NCBI GenBank assembly: GCA_039105265.1
Contig: JAPFFF010000027.1
Span: 992,001 to 1,056,000, forward strand
DNA length: 64,000 nucleotides
Origin: Tritrichomonas musculus
Lineage: Eukaryota > Parabasalia > Tritrichomonadida > Tritrichomonadidae
Reading direction: 5' to 3'
Below are positions 1 through 9,645 of the stretch, in pieces. The notes under the pieces were generated by a model. The model saw only the letters and a program-made list of their open reading frames with translations, was not told the DNA's origin and ran no database searches. Each line of letters opens with the position of its first letter. The stretch's first letter is position 1. Position numbers and translations under genes: made by a program.

Positions 1-159
1 AAACAGGGCAATTCTTTAATTTTTTAAATCAGTTTATAAACGCATGATCATTATTTATATATATTTGAATCTAATTTCCATCCTTCAAGTTTAAGTAATA
101 TATAGGCCAAATAACATTGGAAAAAGTTCGTTTTTAATTTAATTCATCATCCAAAATAA

Positions 160-1338
160 ATGTATGAAGACAATCAAGAATTCAAAGCGGGATCAAATAT
201 TGTTGCTTTTTGCAATGAACTCGAAAAAAACTTAGCAGCACAAATTGTAGTTCTTGATGATTCGCAAGAAAATGCTTATGTTCATTTTTTGCATCAAGAT
301 AAAAGACTTGATCGTTGGATGCCAATACATTCGCTTCAACATTATGATGAAAAAGAATTTCAAAAGCAGCAACCTCATAATGATGAACGTGTAAAGACTC
401 GATTTGAAAGAAGGCTTGAAGACGATTATTCGGAAACAGAAGATGAACAATTAACTCCAGATATTCAGCAATTTGAGCTTATTCATAAGGAGGTGACAAA
501 AATCAGATATATTGAAGAAATCACCATTGGTAATTATCAAATTCGTACCTGGTATTTTTCTCCTTACCCTCGACCATTTCATTTTATGAAACACCTTTTT
601 ATATGCGAGTTTTGCTTTAAATATTTTTCTACAAAAGAAAATTTAGAGAAACATTTATTAGAGACGAATGAAAAACATCCTCCTGGCCGTGAAATATATA
701 GAAAAGATGGCATAAGCATTTTTGAATTACAAGGAAAACATCAGAAACTTACTTGTCAGTGCTTATGCCTTCTTGCAAAATTATTTTTAGATCACAAAAC
801 TCTTTTCTATGATGTTGAAGGATTCAATTTTTATGTTCTTTGCGAATGCGATGAGCAAGGAGCTCATGTTGCTGCTTATTTTTCCAGAGAACTTAGTAAA
901 GATGTTGATAACATACTAGCTTGTATTGTTGCTTTTCCTCCTTACCAAAAGAAAGGATATGGCAGACTTCTTATTTCACTTGGATATGAAATAGCCAAAA
1001 GACAAAGGAGATCTGGTGGTCCTGAGAGACCTCTAAGTGATTTAGGAAAAGTTGCTTTTAGCTCTTACTGGAGAGACACAATTGTAGAACTTCTTAAAAT
1101 TCATGGGAAAGAAATTATGTCTATCGAAGATATTGAGAAAATTACATCTATTCAACAGTCTGATGTTATAGATACATTGAAGAGAATTCAATGTGTTACA
1201 AAAGTTAAGGGTGAATATGAACTTAGCATCAATAAGGATGCTTTAAGCAAAGCAATTTCAGAACTTAGCAAAGGAAAAGTAAGAAGGAAAATAGATCCAA
1301 TGAAATTAATTTGGTTTCCTGAAGAAGAAGATATTTAA
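160..1338 (+). CDS. MYST-family histone acetyltransferase (Esa1/Tip60-like)
   Basis: Transfers acetyl groups from acetyl-CoA to histone lysines; Esa1/Tip60 homologues are the catalytic subunits of NuA4-type complexes. The 392-residue protein shows the family order: a chromo-barrel-like N-terminus (about 10-65, ending DRWMPIHSL), a MYST zinc finger (CEFC near 149, then HPPGREIYR), and the catalytic core. The core has the active-site Cys in LACIVAFPPYQ (about 258), the acetyl-CoA loop QKKGYGRLL and the general-base Glu in PERPLSDLG (about 289). The C-terminal winged-helix-like tail is intact. The usual fourth zinc ligand, four residues after the finger His, is Thr here; a His four residues later could replace it. 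The stop is TAA followed by A. The upstream 50 bases include TTCATCATCC, which could serve as an initiator. Family assignment is secure, complex membership is inferred. Confidence 0.95.
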   Translation: MYEDNQEFKAGSNIVAFCNELEKNLAAQIVVLDDSQENAYVHFLHQDKRLDRWMPIHSLQHYDEKEFQKQQPHNDERVKTRFERRLEDDYSETEDEQLTPDIQQFELIHKEVTKIRYIEEITIGNYQIRTWYFSPYPRPFHFMKHLFICEFCFKYFSTKENLEKHLLETNEKHPPGREIYRKDGISIFELQGKHQKLTCQCLCLLAKLFLDHKTLFYDVEGFNFYVLCECDEQGAHVAAYFSRELSKDVDNILACIVAFPPYQKKGYGRLLISLGYEIAKRQRRSGGPERPLSDLGKVAFSSYWRDTIVELLKIHGKEIMSIEDIEKITSIQQSDVIDTLKRIQCVTKVKGEYELSINKDALSKAISELSKGKVRRKIDPMKLIWFPEEEDI

Positions 1339-1717
1339 ATTGGGATACTTTTATCAAAGATAAAATTGAATCATTGCTCTAGGCCATTTTTGAAAGTTAA
1401 TGATCTACCATTCAAACATAATTTAATATTGCTAAGGTTATTCCAATCAATTTTAATAATGAAAAAATATACAAATTTATACTATAATCAAATCAAGAAA
1501 GAAAATTGTAAGATCAGAAAATAATTATATTTAAAATAATATATATATATTATTAAATCCACTAAGAAACATTTGCTTGGGAAAGGAAAACTTTAATGTT
1601 GTACTTGTAAATATATATCTCTTTATATTTTTACTTCTTTTACTTCTTTTTTTAATGATAGCGAACGTTTAATATTATTCAAACGGCCATTTATTCTCTT
1701 AATTTATCTAAATTAAA
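1339..1717. other. Intergenic, no gene seen
   Basis: A+T-rich spacer between two genes on the same strand. It contains runs of T and TA steps. GCGAACGTTT and AAACGGCC lie 30-60 bases before the next start and are possible Myb-type sites, but nothing more can be supported. Confidence 0.5.
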
Positions 1718-1996
1718 ATGGATGGAGAAAGAGATTTTCTTATTGGAGCAGCACCATTAGCTCCACGAAAACGCAGAGGGGGTCGAGGATCTACTGGACG
1801 CGCTTCAATTGCTAAGCCTAAGGATGGGCAATTAAGCCTTCAATACTTTTCTCAATTGCTTGATATCGATACAATTTGCTCAAATGCTTTACGCAGTTTA
1901 CGAAGTGATGATAAATTAAATGACCAATGGACAAAAGATCTTCTTGCAGAGGAATGGAAATTTAAATTTGATGTTCCAATTTCGACAAAATATTAA
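1718..1996 (+). CDS. Small conserved-looking protein, function unknown
   Basis: A 92-residue open frame that I do not recognise. Its composition looks coding. The basic, glycine-rich stretch RKRRGGRGSTGR at about 17-28 could bind nucleic acid or act as a nuclear localisation signal. The C-terminal 55 residues are predicted helical, with alternating charge (LSLQYFSQLLDID, then WTKDLLAEEWKFKF). No transmembrane segment or signal peptide is visible. It sits between a MYST acetyltransferase and a splicing factor on the same strand, but trichomonad neighbours are seldom functionally linked. The stop codon is TAA followed by A. It is probably a real gene because the frame is preceded by a typical short A+T-rich leader and the codons are host-like. 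Confidence 0.7.
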   Translation: MDGERDFLIGAAPLAPRKRRGGRGSTGRASIAKPKDGQLSLQYFSQLLDIDTICSNALRSLRSDDKLNDQWTKDLLAEEWKFKFDVPISTKY

Positions 1997-2397
1997 ATTA
2001 TTTATTTTTAAGAGAAAAACGTGTAAGTTGAATAATGGAAGCGCTAAAATTAAACAAAGTGTCAATTTCTTTATTTTAAATTAAATATATATATATATTA
2101 TTATATATCTTTTGATAATTTATTAACATAAACTAATATTTTATTAAATTGTGTATTATTAGTCAACAATATTAACAAGTAGCTTATACTTTTTTCAAAA
2201 AAATTCAATGATATTATTTAAAAATTTTCGAATATTTAATTATGCAGTATTTCCCTTTGATATTTCGTATGCTTGATGCGAGTGAAGGAGAATAACAAAA
2301 TCATGAATGTATGAGTAGCAATAGAATTCATCATTCGAAAATTTGTAATAGTAGACTTTTTAAATAATATTGAGAGTTATTCAATTCAAGTATATAA
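1997..2397. other. Intergenic, no gene seen
   Basis: A+T-rich spacer with long TA runs. The last bases before the next ATG include TTATTCAATTCAAG, which might hold the transcription start. No RNA gene or repeat is recognised. Confidence 0.5.
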
Positions 2398-3105
2398 ATG
2401 GGTGAAAGAAAAGTTCAATGCAAGTATATTCCTGCTGATTTTGATCCATCAAAAACAGGTCGACGAAGTAAGCCAAGAAATGGTCAGCATGAAGTCCGTT
2501 TTATGCTTCCAATGTCTATTAAATGTTCAAATTGTGGAGATTATATGTTTCAAGGAACAAAAGCAAATAGTCACAAAGAATTAGCGTATGAACAATTTTA
2601 TCTCGGGCTTCCAGTTTTTCGATTTTACATTCATTGCAAGAATTGCTATTCAGAAATCATCTTTAGAACTGACCCAGAACATTCAGATTATATTATCGAA
2701 AGTGGCGCAACGCGCCATTTTGAACCATGGAAGAAAGTCCAAATGGAAAATATTGAAGAAGAAAAAGCTAGACTTCAAAATAGCGCCATTGAAGTTTTAG
2801 AATCTGAAACAAAAAATAAAGATCATGAACTCTTGCAGACAGAAGAACTTGAGAGATTGGTTACAAAGGAGCACAAACACAAAAAGTTAAAAATTAAAGA
2901 CATCCGAAAGATTCATCAAGAAGAAAATGATAAGAAGAAAGAAGAGGATTTAACAGCAGAAGATTTGAAAGCATTAGAATCATTTAGACCTAATAATTCA
3001 CAAGTTCCACAAAAACCGCAAACAATCAAAAAGACGATTCATGTAAACCCGTCATTTTTCTCAAAAAGCCCGACAGGACTTCTTGATTATGAGTTATCAG
3101 ACTGA
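2398..3105 (+). CDS. YJU2: Splicing factor YJU2/CWC16 family
   Basis: YJU2 (CCDC94) joins the spliceosome at the first catalytic step and promotes branching; it acts in the nucleus. The 235-residue protein starts with the family signature MGERKVQCKYIPADFDPSK. It carries two zinc-binding CxxC pairs (Cys43/Cys46 in IKCSNCG and Cys80/Cys83 in HCKNC), the diagnostic YLGLPVFRFYI, and TDPEHSDYIIESGATRHFEPW. After residue 115 it becomes a charged helical tail, as in the family. It is closer to YJU2 than to the paralogue CCDC130. The gene itself has no visible intron, but its presence fits the known small set of spliced genes in trichomonads. Start and stop are unambiguous. Confidence 0.93.
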   Translation: MGERKVQCKYIPADFDPSKTGRRSKPRNGQHEVRFMLPMSIKCSNCGDYMFQGTKANSHKELAYEQFYLGLPVFRFYIHCKNCYSEIIFRTDPEHSDYIIESGATRHFEPWKKVQMENIEEEKARLQNSAIEVLESETKNKDHELLQTEELERLVTKEHKHKKLKIKDIRKIHQEENDKKKEEDLTAEDLKALESFRPNNSQVPQKPQTIKKTIHVNPSFFSKSPTGLLDYELSD

Positions 3106-3482
3106 TAATAACTTTTTGAATGTAATTAGCAATATTTCTGGTATAGCTCTTATTTTCAGATATCTATTTTCCCATGAATATTTTTGCTGTTTTGATTTAA
3201 CATAAACGAAGAAAAATATATTTTCTATAATACAATGAATTTATTGACGCAATGAATTGTTTAAGATCAACTTTTCCGGACAATTAAAAACAATTAAAAC
3301 TGTGCATTATATAAATGATTTTATTTTCATTTCTAAACTTTTCTTTAAGAATCAAATATTCAAAAAAGCAATATAATATTAATGACGATTACAATAAATT
3401 ATAACAATAATCATTTTCTAATCAAAAAAATTTTTTTGAAGAAAAATTAAAAAGAAAAGTTATTTAGAAGTTTTTTTAGTTA
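3106..3482. other. Intergenic between convergent genes
   Basis: A+T-rich spacer holding the 3' ends of two convergent genes. No coding or structured signal is seen. Confidence 0.5.
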
Positions 3483-4664
3483 TTAAAATGGACGCTTGGA
3501 ATTACGGGTATGACAATGACGTCCATGACGATGGCGGTGGCGGTTATGGCAATGCTCAGGAGCTTTGTGTTTTCCGCATTTTTTTGATAGCTTATTATCA
3601 TGTGACGAAGAAGAAGAACTGCTTGATGATTCATCGTCTTTCGAATGCTTTTTGAAATCATTTCTTTGATATGGACCAAAAGGTGGTCTGAATTGATCAA
3701 ATTGCTGGTTATCGCTTTGACAACCAAATTGTTGGTTCCAGCCAAAACCAAAATGAGGAGGTGCTTTTCCAAATTGAGGTTGGCATGCTTCGTTTTTATC
3801 ATGGTGATTAAATCTCCATTTTGGCTGTTCGCCACATTTATTAAATGGACAACATGAATTCATACGGGAATTTGGCGATATCTGGTTTTGTTCGCCGCGT
3901 TCAAAATATCCGAATGGTGGTTTTCCCCATAATTCGCAAGGTTTCTTGCATGGTTCAAATTGCTGCGGAGCTTCGAAATATTGAGGTCTGTAAGGACCAT
4001 AATGGTGATGATGAGGTTGTTGGCATGAGGATTGCTCTTGGCATGGCCCAAATGATTGCCAATTTGGATTAAATTGGTTGTAATATCCACATTGTGGCTT
4101 TCCCCACGATCCATAAAAGCCAACTGGAGGACAAGGTTTACATGGAGCAAATTGTGAAGGTGGAAACGCGAAGAATGGTTGTTTAAATTGGCCATGTGGA
4201 TGATGATGATGATGATGGTGGCGGTGATGATGATGATGCCCATAAGATTTTTGGAATTGACCAAATGATTCTACTGGAGGCATGAAAGGAGGGCATGATC
4301 CAAATTGCCCGTAATAACCAAATTGCGGCCTTCCCCAAGGTCCACAGAATCCATTGGGGCTACATAGTGAAAAGTTTGGTCCGCATTGTCTATATTGGCA
4401 AAATTGCGATGATGGTCTGCATTTCCCAAATTGCTCACGTGGTTGGCAAGGTACATGACGCTGACCGTAAAATTGGAGGAATCTCATTGGAAAAGCATGA
4501 TGGAATTTGCTTTTCTGACATTTATCTTCTGGCTTTTTATCATCGTTTTCTTCTTTTTGAACATCATCTTTTTCTTCTTGCTTGCTACTTTCCTTATCCT
4601 CTTCTTCTTCTTCAATTTCTAAAAATTGATCATTATTATTTTTATCAACTTGTACTTCGCTCAT
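3483..4664 (-). CDS. Low-complexity His/Gln/Pro/Cys-rich protein
   Basis: A 393-residue protein of unknown function. Residues 1-55 are very acidic (EIEEEEEDKESSKQEEKDD). The body is a degenerate tandem array built on aromatic-glycine units such as GFYGSWGKPQCGYYNQF, WGRPQFGYYGQFGSC and ELWGKPPFGYFERG, rich in Gln, Pro, Phe and scattered Cys. Near residue 150 there is a polyhistidine tract of about 20 residues. Near the end there is a serine run followed by a His/Arg/Cys-rich tail (HCHNRHRHRHGRHCHTRN). Such composition suggests metal binding or a condensate-forming or extracellular matrix-like protein, but no signal peptide is visible. Antisense frames through the same repeats are shadows. TTCATTTTATTAA directly precedes the ATG and resembles the trichomonad initiator. 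Confidence 0.75.
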   Translation of the reverse strand: MSEVQVDKNNNDQFLEIEEEEEDKESSKQEEKDDVQKEENDDKKPEDKCQKSKFHHAFPMRFLQFYGQRHVPCQPREQFGKCRPSSQFCQYRQCGPNFSLCSPNGFCGPWGRPQFGYYGQFGSCPPFMPPVESFGQFQKSYGHHHHHRHHHHHHHPHGQFKQPFFAFPPSQFAPCKPCPPVGFYGSWGKPQCGYYNQFNPNWQSFGPCQEQSSCQQPHHHHYGPYRPQYFEAPQQFEPCKKPCELWGKPPFGYFERGEQNQISPNSRMNSCCPFNKCGEQPKWRFNHHDKNEACQPQFGKAPPHFGFGWNQQFGCQSDNQQFDQFRPPFGPYQRNDFKKHSKDDESSSSSSSSSHDNKLSKKCGKHKAPEHCHNRHRHRHGRHCHTRNSKRPF

Positions 4665-5655
4665 TTAATAAAATGAAGTTAAAATTTTGTAGACGATTAC
4701 ATATTTAAATTTTCAATGCATATTGAATAAAAATTGAAAGTATTTTCAATTTTTTGATTATCGTGATGTGAATCTTGACTCAGTTACATCACTTTTTTTT
4801 TTTTTTTTAAATTTTAATAATAACGTTTTTGTATTTCAAGAAAACATATTTGAAGGCTCACTTATAGCAATTCCCAGACTCAAAAGATTCACAAAGTAGA
4901 ATACCAATAAAATTAATGATATATGATCATATGATGCTAATGCCGCAAGAATAAGAGAAAGAAATTTATAGATTAGCAATAATCATATAAACTTATATAA
5001 AATATGGCGATTTATACTATTTGCAAAATACAAATAAATAACTCAGATAATTTTCTAAAGAAACTCCTAAATAGAAAATTTGTTATATGGATTTTATTAC
5101 TCACTACAATTAATCAACCAGTTTATTTCATTATTTTCAATCCGAAAATTTGTTTCAGAAACAAATCTCTTGAAATTTCACTATAATATATATATATATA
5201 TATTTTTTAATACGAAAGTGTGTTGTATGCATTTGCTATAATTATTTAAAACATGTATTGTGCAATAAATATATTTTTATCTCAAATATATATATTTGGA
5301 AATTAGCGATCAATATTAAACCAAAATCTTTTTTTTTTTGGAAAAAAATCATCTTGTTCAATTTTGAATGGACTTATTGAATTGTTAATTGAATCATTTT
5401 AATTTTTTTCGGAAATAAATGATTTTAATAATTTAATTCTTTCATTTCAGTTTTTTAGCCATAGGTTTTATTTATTGAAATTTGAGTTTTTTTATTTTTT
5501 TTATATGAATCGATTCAGAGGACCAAATTTTCTTAGGCTCACTCAATATATTCTCTAAATGCATATAAAAACTTTTTAAGAAATTCTGAATCATTGGTGA
5601 ATTAAGCTCTTAAAAAGTTTTGCTTATCGGGATTAAAGAGAGATTTCATTGAACA
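4665..5655. other. Divergent promoter region, no gene
   Basis: About 1 kb of A+T-rich DNA between two divergently oriented genes. It carries poly(T) and TA runs. A 60-codon open frame at 5004-5186 has low-information composition and is not accepted. GACGATTAC lies about 30 bases upstream of the minus-strand gene. TTTCATTGAAC, about 10 bases before the plus-strand ATG at 5656, could be its initiator. Confidence 0.5.
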
Positions 5656-8523
5656 ATGAATGATAACGATTCAAGAAAAATCGCTTATTCAGATGCTCAC
5701 TCTTCAAGTGGAGCAGTTGTTCACCCACAGTTAAATTTGCAAGTTCAGGCAAAAGGTCTCAAAGTTCCAGAAAATACATATTCAATTTGCGTTGTATCCA
5801 CACCTTCGAAAGATTCTTATTACAAGCCTGTTACGATGACAGAAGCAATTCAAAACGAGAAAAATCCGTTCTTCAAAACTGTACTTAGTGCAATGTATAA
5901 ATTTGAAATGGTTCAACCAATCAGATTTTCAATTTTTAACGTAAAAACGCCCGAATTAGACCTTCAAGACCTTTCAAAAGTCGACTGTGTTGGTCAAGCT
6001 GATATTGATTTAAGCTTACTCGCTTTCAATAAATCCAAAAAAGCAATTTCTGTTCCATTACATAAACCAAATGAGCCAAAACCGATTGGCGATTTTCTTA
6101 TTAGCCCAAGCCAGTCTCTTCATTGCGGTGCACTTTTTTATGGAACAATGACATTAAAATCTTTACAAAAACCAAAGAAACTAAATTCTATTAATCCATT
6201 TTTTGTTATTTATAAAGTAACTCACATAGTTCCAAAGAAAAAGTTGGATGAAGAAGAAGAAGAAGAGGAAGAAGAAGATTTTGAAGATACAGATTCTTAT
6301 AGTGAAGAAAAAGGATGTACAGCTTCATCTAAAAAGAAAAGCAAAGACAAAGATGAAAAAAGTAAAAGTAAAAATAAAGACGAAAAAAGTAAAAGCAAAA
6401 ATAAAGACGAAAAAAGTAAAAGCAAAGATAAAGATGAAAAAAGTAAAAGCAAGAAGAAAAAAGGAAAAGGAAAGAAGAAAGGAAAAGGGAAGAAGAAAAA
6501 GGAAATAGAAGACAAAAGTGAATTCGATAAAGATGAAAAGAGTAAAAGCAAATCTACCAAAAAAGATGAAAAATCTAAAAAAGATGAAAAATCAAGTAAA
6601 AAGGATGAAAAATCTAAAAAGGATGAGAAATCTAGTAAGAAAGATGAAAAATCTAAAAAAGATGAGAAATCCAGTAAGAAAGATGAAAAATCAGCCAAAA
6701 AAGATGAAAAATCTAGTTCAAAAAGTAAAGTTCAAATTAATGAAGATCAAGATGATCAAGATGATCATAATGAAGAAGAAGAAGAGGAAGAAGCTCCCGA
6801 TCAAAAGCAACGTGTAAGAAGGAGGGAAGTTCACAAAAAGAGAAAGAATGGAAAGGGACATAAATCAAAGCATAATATCGTGAAACGACGACGATGCACA
6901 AATCAAGGCCCACCTCCAGCGGAAGAAGAAGAAGAAGATCAAGAAGATACAGATCCAAAAGACAAAAATAGCAGGAAAAAGTTTTCAAAGAAAGTGAAAG
7001 ATAAGAAAGAAAAAGAAAAGAAGAAAAAAGAAAAGGCTAAAGATAAAGATGAGAAATCAGGTAAAAAAGGAAAGAAAGATGAAAAAAGTAAAAAAGATGA
7101 ATCAAGCAAGAAAGATGAAAAATCTACAAAAGATGACAAATCAACAAATGAACAATCCTCTAAAGATGGAGAATCAACTACAGATGACAATGCAGACAAA
7201 AGTGGAAAGAAAGGAAAGAAGCATAAGAAAGGAAAGCATGGAAAGAAACATAAGAAAGGAAAGAAAGGAAAGAAAGATGAAAGTACCGAAAAAGACAAAA
7301 AGGCAGAAAGACCGCCTCCACCTAAGAAGGATGAAGGCTCTTTCTATTATTATTATTATGATGGATATAAAGAAGAAGAGGAAGAAGAACGTGAACGTGA
7401 TGAATTTGATGAAGTTTACCAATCCGAAGCTTCAAGAGCCGGATCGCATAAAAATCAATATCAACAATTCCAAATTCCAATGCAAAAGATATCAAACGAA
7501 CTCGAAGAAAACCTTATTGCAGTTCATTTCAAGACACAATTACCAAATCAAGAAACTAAATTTCTTGGTACTTCACCCAATGTTACTATGAAAAAATTCA
7601 GGCGTAATCAAGGTGAATATAAAATTACTCTTGGCGATAAAGTTGTTGGAGCCTTTAGTTTATCACAGTTGAAAGTTGTTCGACAACCAACAATTTGCGA
7701 TTATTTGAAAAGCGGTCTTCAAATCGATTTTACAGTTGCTATTGATTTTAGTATTGATAATATCGATTCATTTTCGCCACAATCACTTCATTACAGAAAT
7801 GGAGAATCGCTCAACCAATACGAATCAGTTTTATATAAATTTGGTTCAGTTCTTTGCCATTACAACGATGAAAACAAATATTCAATTTATGGTTTTGCTG
7901 GTACAGTAAACGGCCAAACCTCACAAAATTTCCCATTAACATTTAATCATAAGGATCCAACAGTATTTAGCTTCCAGGGGCTCATGAATACTTACAGAAG
8001 TGCATTAAAAAAAGTTCAGCTTGCACATCCAAGATGCTTTTCAGAAATTATTAACAAAGTAAGAATAAAGGCACATGAAAAATTCCACGCTTTACATAGA
8101 TATGGTGTACTTTTGTTAATCACATGCGGCGAGATGTCAGATTCTGAAGAAACAATGAAAGAATTGAATGAAGCTAGAAAGAATGGAATTCACATTTACA
8201 TTGTTGGTGTTGGTGATGCTCAATTCCCCAATTTAGAGAAGATTTGCCATGGAGAGAATCCAAATTCAGATGATAAGAAAGAAGAAGATGCTGCTGCCAC
8301 AACTGGCGCCGCAAGAAGAAAACTGGCTCTCAAAGCAGCACAGACAGAAGAAAAGAAAGACACGAAATCAGATTCAAGAGACAACATTACATTTTTGAAT
8401 TATAAGAGCAGCGCAACAGATGAACTTTTCAAAGCCGAAGTGACACAAATTCTCGCACAACTACCCAACGAAATCACTTCATATTGTAAGCAAAGCAATT
8501 TCACTCCTGATATACAATCTTAA
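5656..8523 (+). CDS. Copine-like protein with a giant charged insert
   Basis: Copines are calcium-dependent phospholipid-binding proteins with C2 domains and a von Willebrand A-like copine domain. The N-terminal 190 residues look like a divergent C2 domain. Residues about 690-860 match the copine vWA domain: FTVAIDFSIDNIDSFSPQSLHY, NQYESVLYKFGSVLCHYND, YSIYGFAG, and RYGVLLLITCGEMSD with IYIVGVGDAQFPNLEKI. The metal-site DxSxS reads DFSID, so the second Ser is Asp. Between the domains (about 195-600) lies some 400 residues of low complexity: acidic runs, and KDEKSK/KDEKSSKKDEKS repeats, best at 6340-6720 and again near 7040-7300. The usual second C2 domain is not obvious. The N-terminal part and the vWA part are intact, so the gene looks functional. 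Stop is TAA followed by A. Confidence 0.85.
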   Translation: MNDNDSRKIAYSDAHSSSGAVVHPQLNLQVQAKGLKVPENTYSICVVSTPSKDSYYKPVTMTEAIQNEKNPFFKTVLSAMYKFEMVQPIRFSIFNVKTPELDLQDLSKVDCVGQADIDLSLLAFNKSKKAISVPLHKPNEPKPIGDFLISPSQSLHCGALFYGTMTLKSLQKPKKLNSINPFFVIYKVTHIVPKKKLDEEEEEEEEEDFEDTDSYSEEKGCTASSKKKSKDKDEKSKSKNKDEKSKSKNKDEKSKSKDKDEKSKSKKKKGKGKKKGKGKKKKEIEDKSEFDKDEKSKSKSTKKDEKSKKDEKSSKKDEKSKKDEKSSKKDEKSKKDEKSSKKDEKSAKKDEKSSSKSKVQINEDQDDQDDHNEEEEEEEAPDQKQRVRRREVHKKRKNGKGHKSKHNIVKRRRCTNQGPPPAEEEEEDQEDTDPKDKNSRKKFSKKVKDKKEKEKKKKEKAKDKDEKSGKKGKKDEKSKKDESSKKDEKSTKDDKSTNEQSSKDGESTTDDNADKSGKKGKKHKKGKHGKKHKKGKKGKKDESTEKDKKAERPPPPKKDEGSFYYYYYDGYKEEEEEERERDEFDEVYQSEASRAGSHKNQYQQFQIPMQKISNELEENLIAVHFKTQLPNQETKFLGTSPNVTMKKFRRNQGEYKITLGDKVVGAFSLSQLKVVRQPTICDYLKSGLQIDFTVAIDFSIDNIDSFSPQSLHYRNGESLNQYESVLYKFGSVLCHYNDENKYSIYGFAGTVNGQTSQNFPLTFNHKDPTVFSFQGLMNTYRSALKKVQLAHPRCFSEIINKVRIKAHEKFHALHRYGVLLLITCGEMSDSEETMKELNEARKNGIHIYIVGVGDAQFPNLEKICHGENPNSDDKKEEDAAATTGAARRKLALKAAQTEEKKDTKSDSRDNITFLNYKSSATDELFKAEVTQILAQLPNEITSYCKQSNFTPDIQS

Positions 8524-8721
8524 ATTTTCTTTATTTTTTTTATTTTATTATTTTTCATTATTACAGAAAATTATTAATAAAGTTATTTTATTAAATATCA
8601 ATAAAATCGATTTAAGCATCATTATTTATTAAATATCAAATTTAATGTTGTTTGTTTTGTTATCCAATAAGATAAAAAAAAAAAAAATAAATGCTGCTAT
8701 TTTAAAAATATAAATGTTTAT

Positions 8722-9645
8722 TCAAAGGAAGTAATCTGGAAGAGTTCTTTCTGGAACGCCTCCTCTAACACTTTGTGGAGCAGCATCAAAAATTTTGAAA
8801 CTCTTAGACATCATATCATCGCATTCAAGAATAGAAGCAACGTTACCACTTCTATAACAATAGTTTGGAGCACTCCAAACTGTAACAAGTTGATCATCAA
8901 ACATTAATTTGAATCCTTCCATAACAAGCTGGTGAGATCTTGCAACAAGATCAAGTTTATTCTGTTGATTAAATTGAGTAACAACATCTGGACCAAAAAT
9001 ATAGCCTGCACCTCTTGGTGAAATTGTAAATCCTTCAATTTCTTCAGGGTCACTCCATAATAAGTCGCTAATAGCGCCAGTATGTGGAATTTCCTGCCTT
9101 CTCTCCAAAGCTTTGAGTTGATCAAGCGAACTAATTGCTGGGGATAATCCTCCGTGAACACAAAATATTTTTCCTTCAACAACTGCAGTTAACGTTAAAC
9201 AATCAAAAACATCGGTGCACATTTTCCAAACGTTTGGATTTCCATATTTCCTAAGGCATTCATCATAAAATCCGTAGGCTTGCGTAGTCTGTCGAGATTC
9301 ATGATTTCCTCGAAGCATAGTAATACGATTTGGATATCGAACTTTGAGAGCAAGTAAGACTAGAAATGTTTCAAGAGAATAAAATCCTCTATCAACATAA
9401 TCTCCCATAAATAAGTAATTTGTCTCTGGTAAATTGCCACCAACAAAAAATAATTCACGAAGATCATAAAATTGGCCATGAATATCACCGCAAATAGTGA
9501 CTGGAGCAGAAACTTGCTTGACAGAAGGCTCATCAACGAGAACTTCGATTGCTTTCTGACAAAGAATTTGAACTTCACCCTCAGTTGGGTATTCACAACG
9601 TTTTAATTTTTCGATTAATTGATCGAGATCAGAAAGCCAAGACAT
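8722..9645 (-). CDS. PPP4C: Serine/threonine phosphatase PP4 catalytic subunit
   Basis: A metallophosphatase of the PPP family. PP4c works with regulatory subunits in DNA repair, centrosome and splicing control. The 307-residue length equals that of animal PPP4C. Metal and catalytic motifs are GDIHG (53-57), GDYVDRG (81-87) and RGNHE (112-116), then [18 protein letters not shown] and SAPNYCYR. The C-terminal YFL (305-307), carboxymethylated in PP2A-type enzymes, is present. The opening [14 protein letters not shown] and the stretch [28 protein letters not shown] favour PP4 over PP2A and PP6. The gene is convergent with the copine gene (198 bp between them). AAACGATT lies about 35-42 bp upstream of the start. 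Confidence 0.94.
   Translation of the reverse strand: MSWLSDLDQLIEKLKRCEYPTEGEVQILCQKAIEVLVDEPSVKQVSAPVTICGDIHGQFYDLRELFFVGGNLPETNYLFMGDYVDRGFYSLETFLVLLALKVRYPNRITMLRGNHESRQTTQAYGFYDECLRKYGNPNVWKMCTDVFDCLTLTAVVEGKIFCVHGGLSPAISSLDQLKALERRQEIPHTGAISDLLWSDPEEIEGFTISPRGAGYIFGPDVVTQFNQQNKLDLVARSHQLVMEGFKLMFDDQLVTVWSAPNYCYRSGNVASILECDDMMSKSFKIFDAAPQSVRGGVPERTLPDYFL

Noticed and set aside
3645-4708. Several ORFs on the plus strand over the His/Gln-rich gene
   Set aside because: Shadow frames of a low-complexity minus-strand gene; no independent codon signal.
5004-5186. 60-codon ORF in the divergent promoter region
   Set aside because: Biased Ile/Lys/Asn/Phe composition expected of A+T-rich spacer.
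6297-6698. Leu/Phe/Ser-rich antisense ORF over the copine
   Set aside because: It is the complement of the KDEKS repeats; such repeats keep all frames open.
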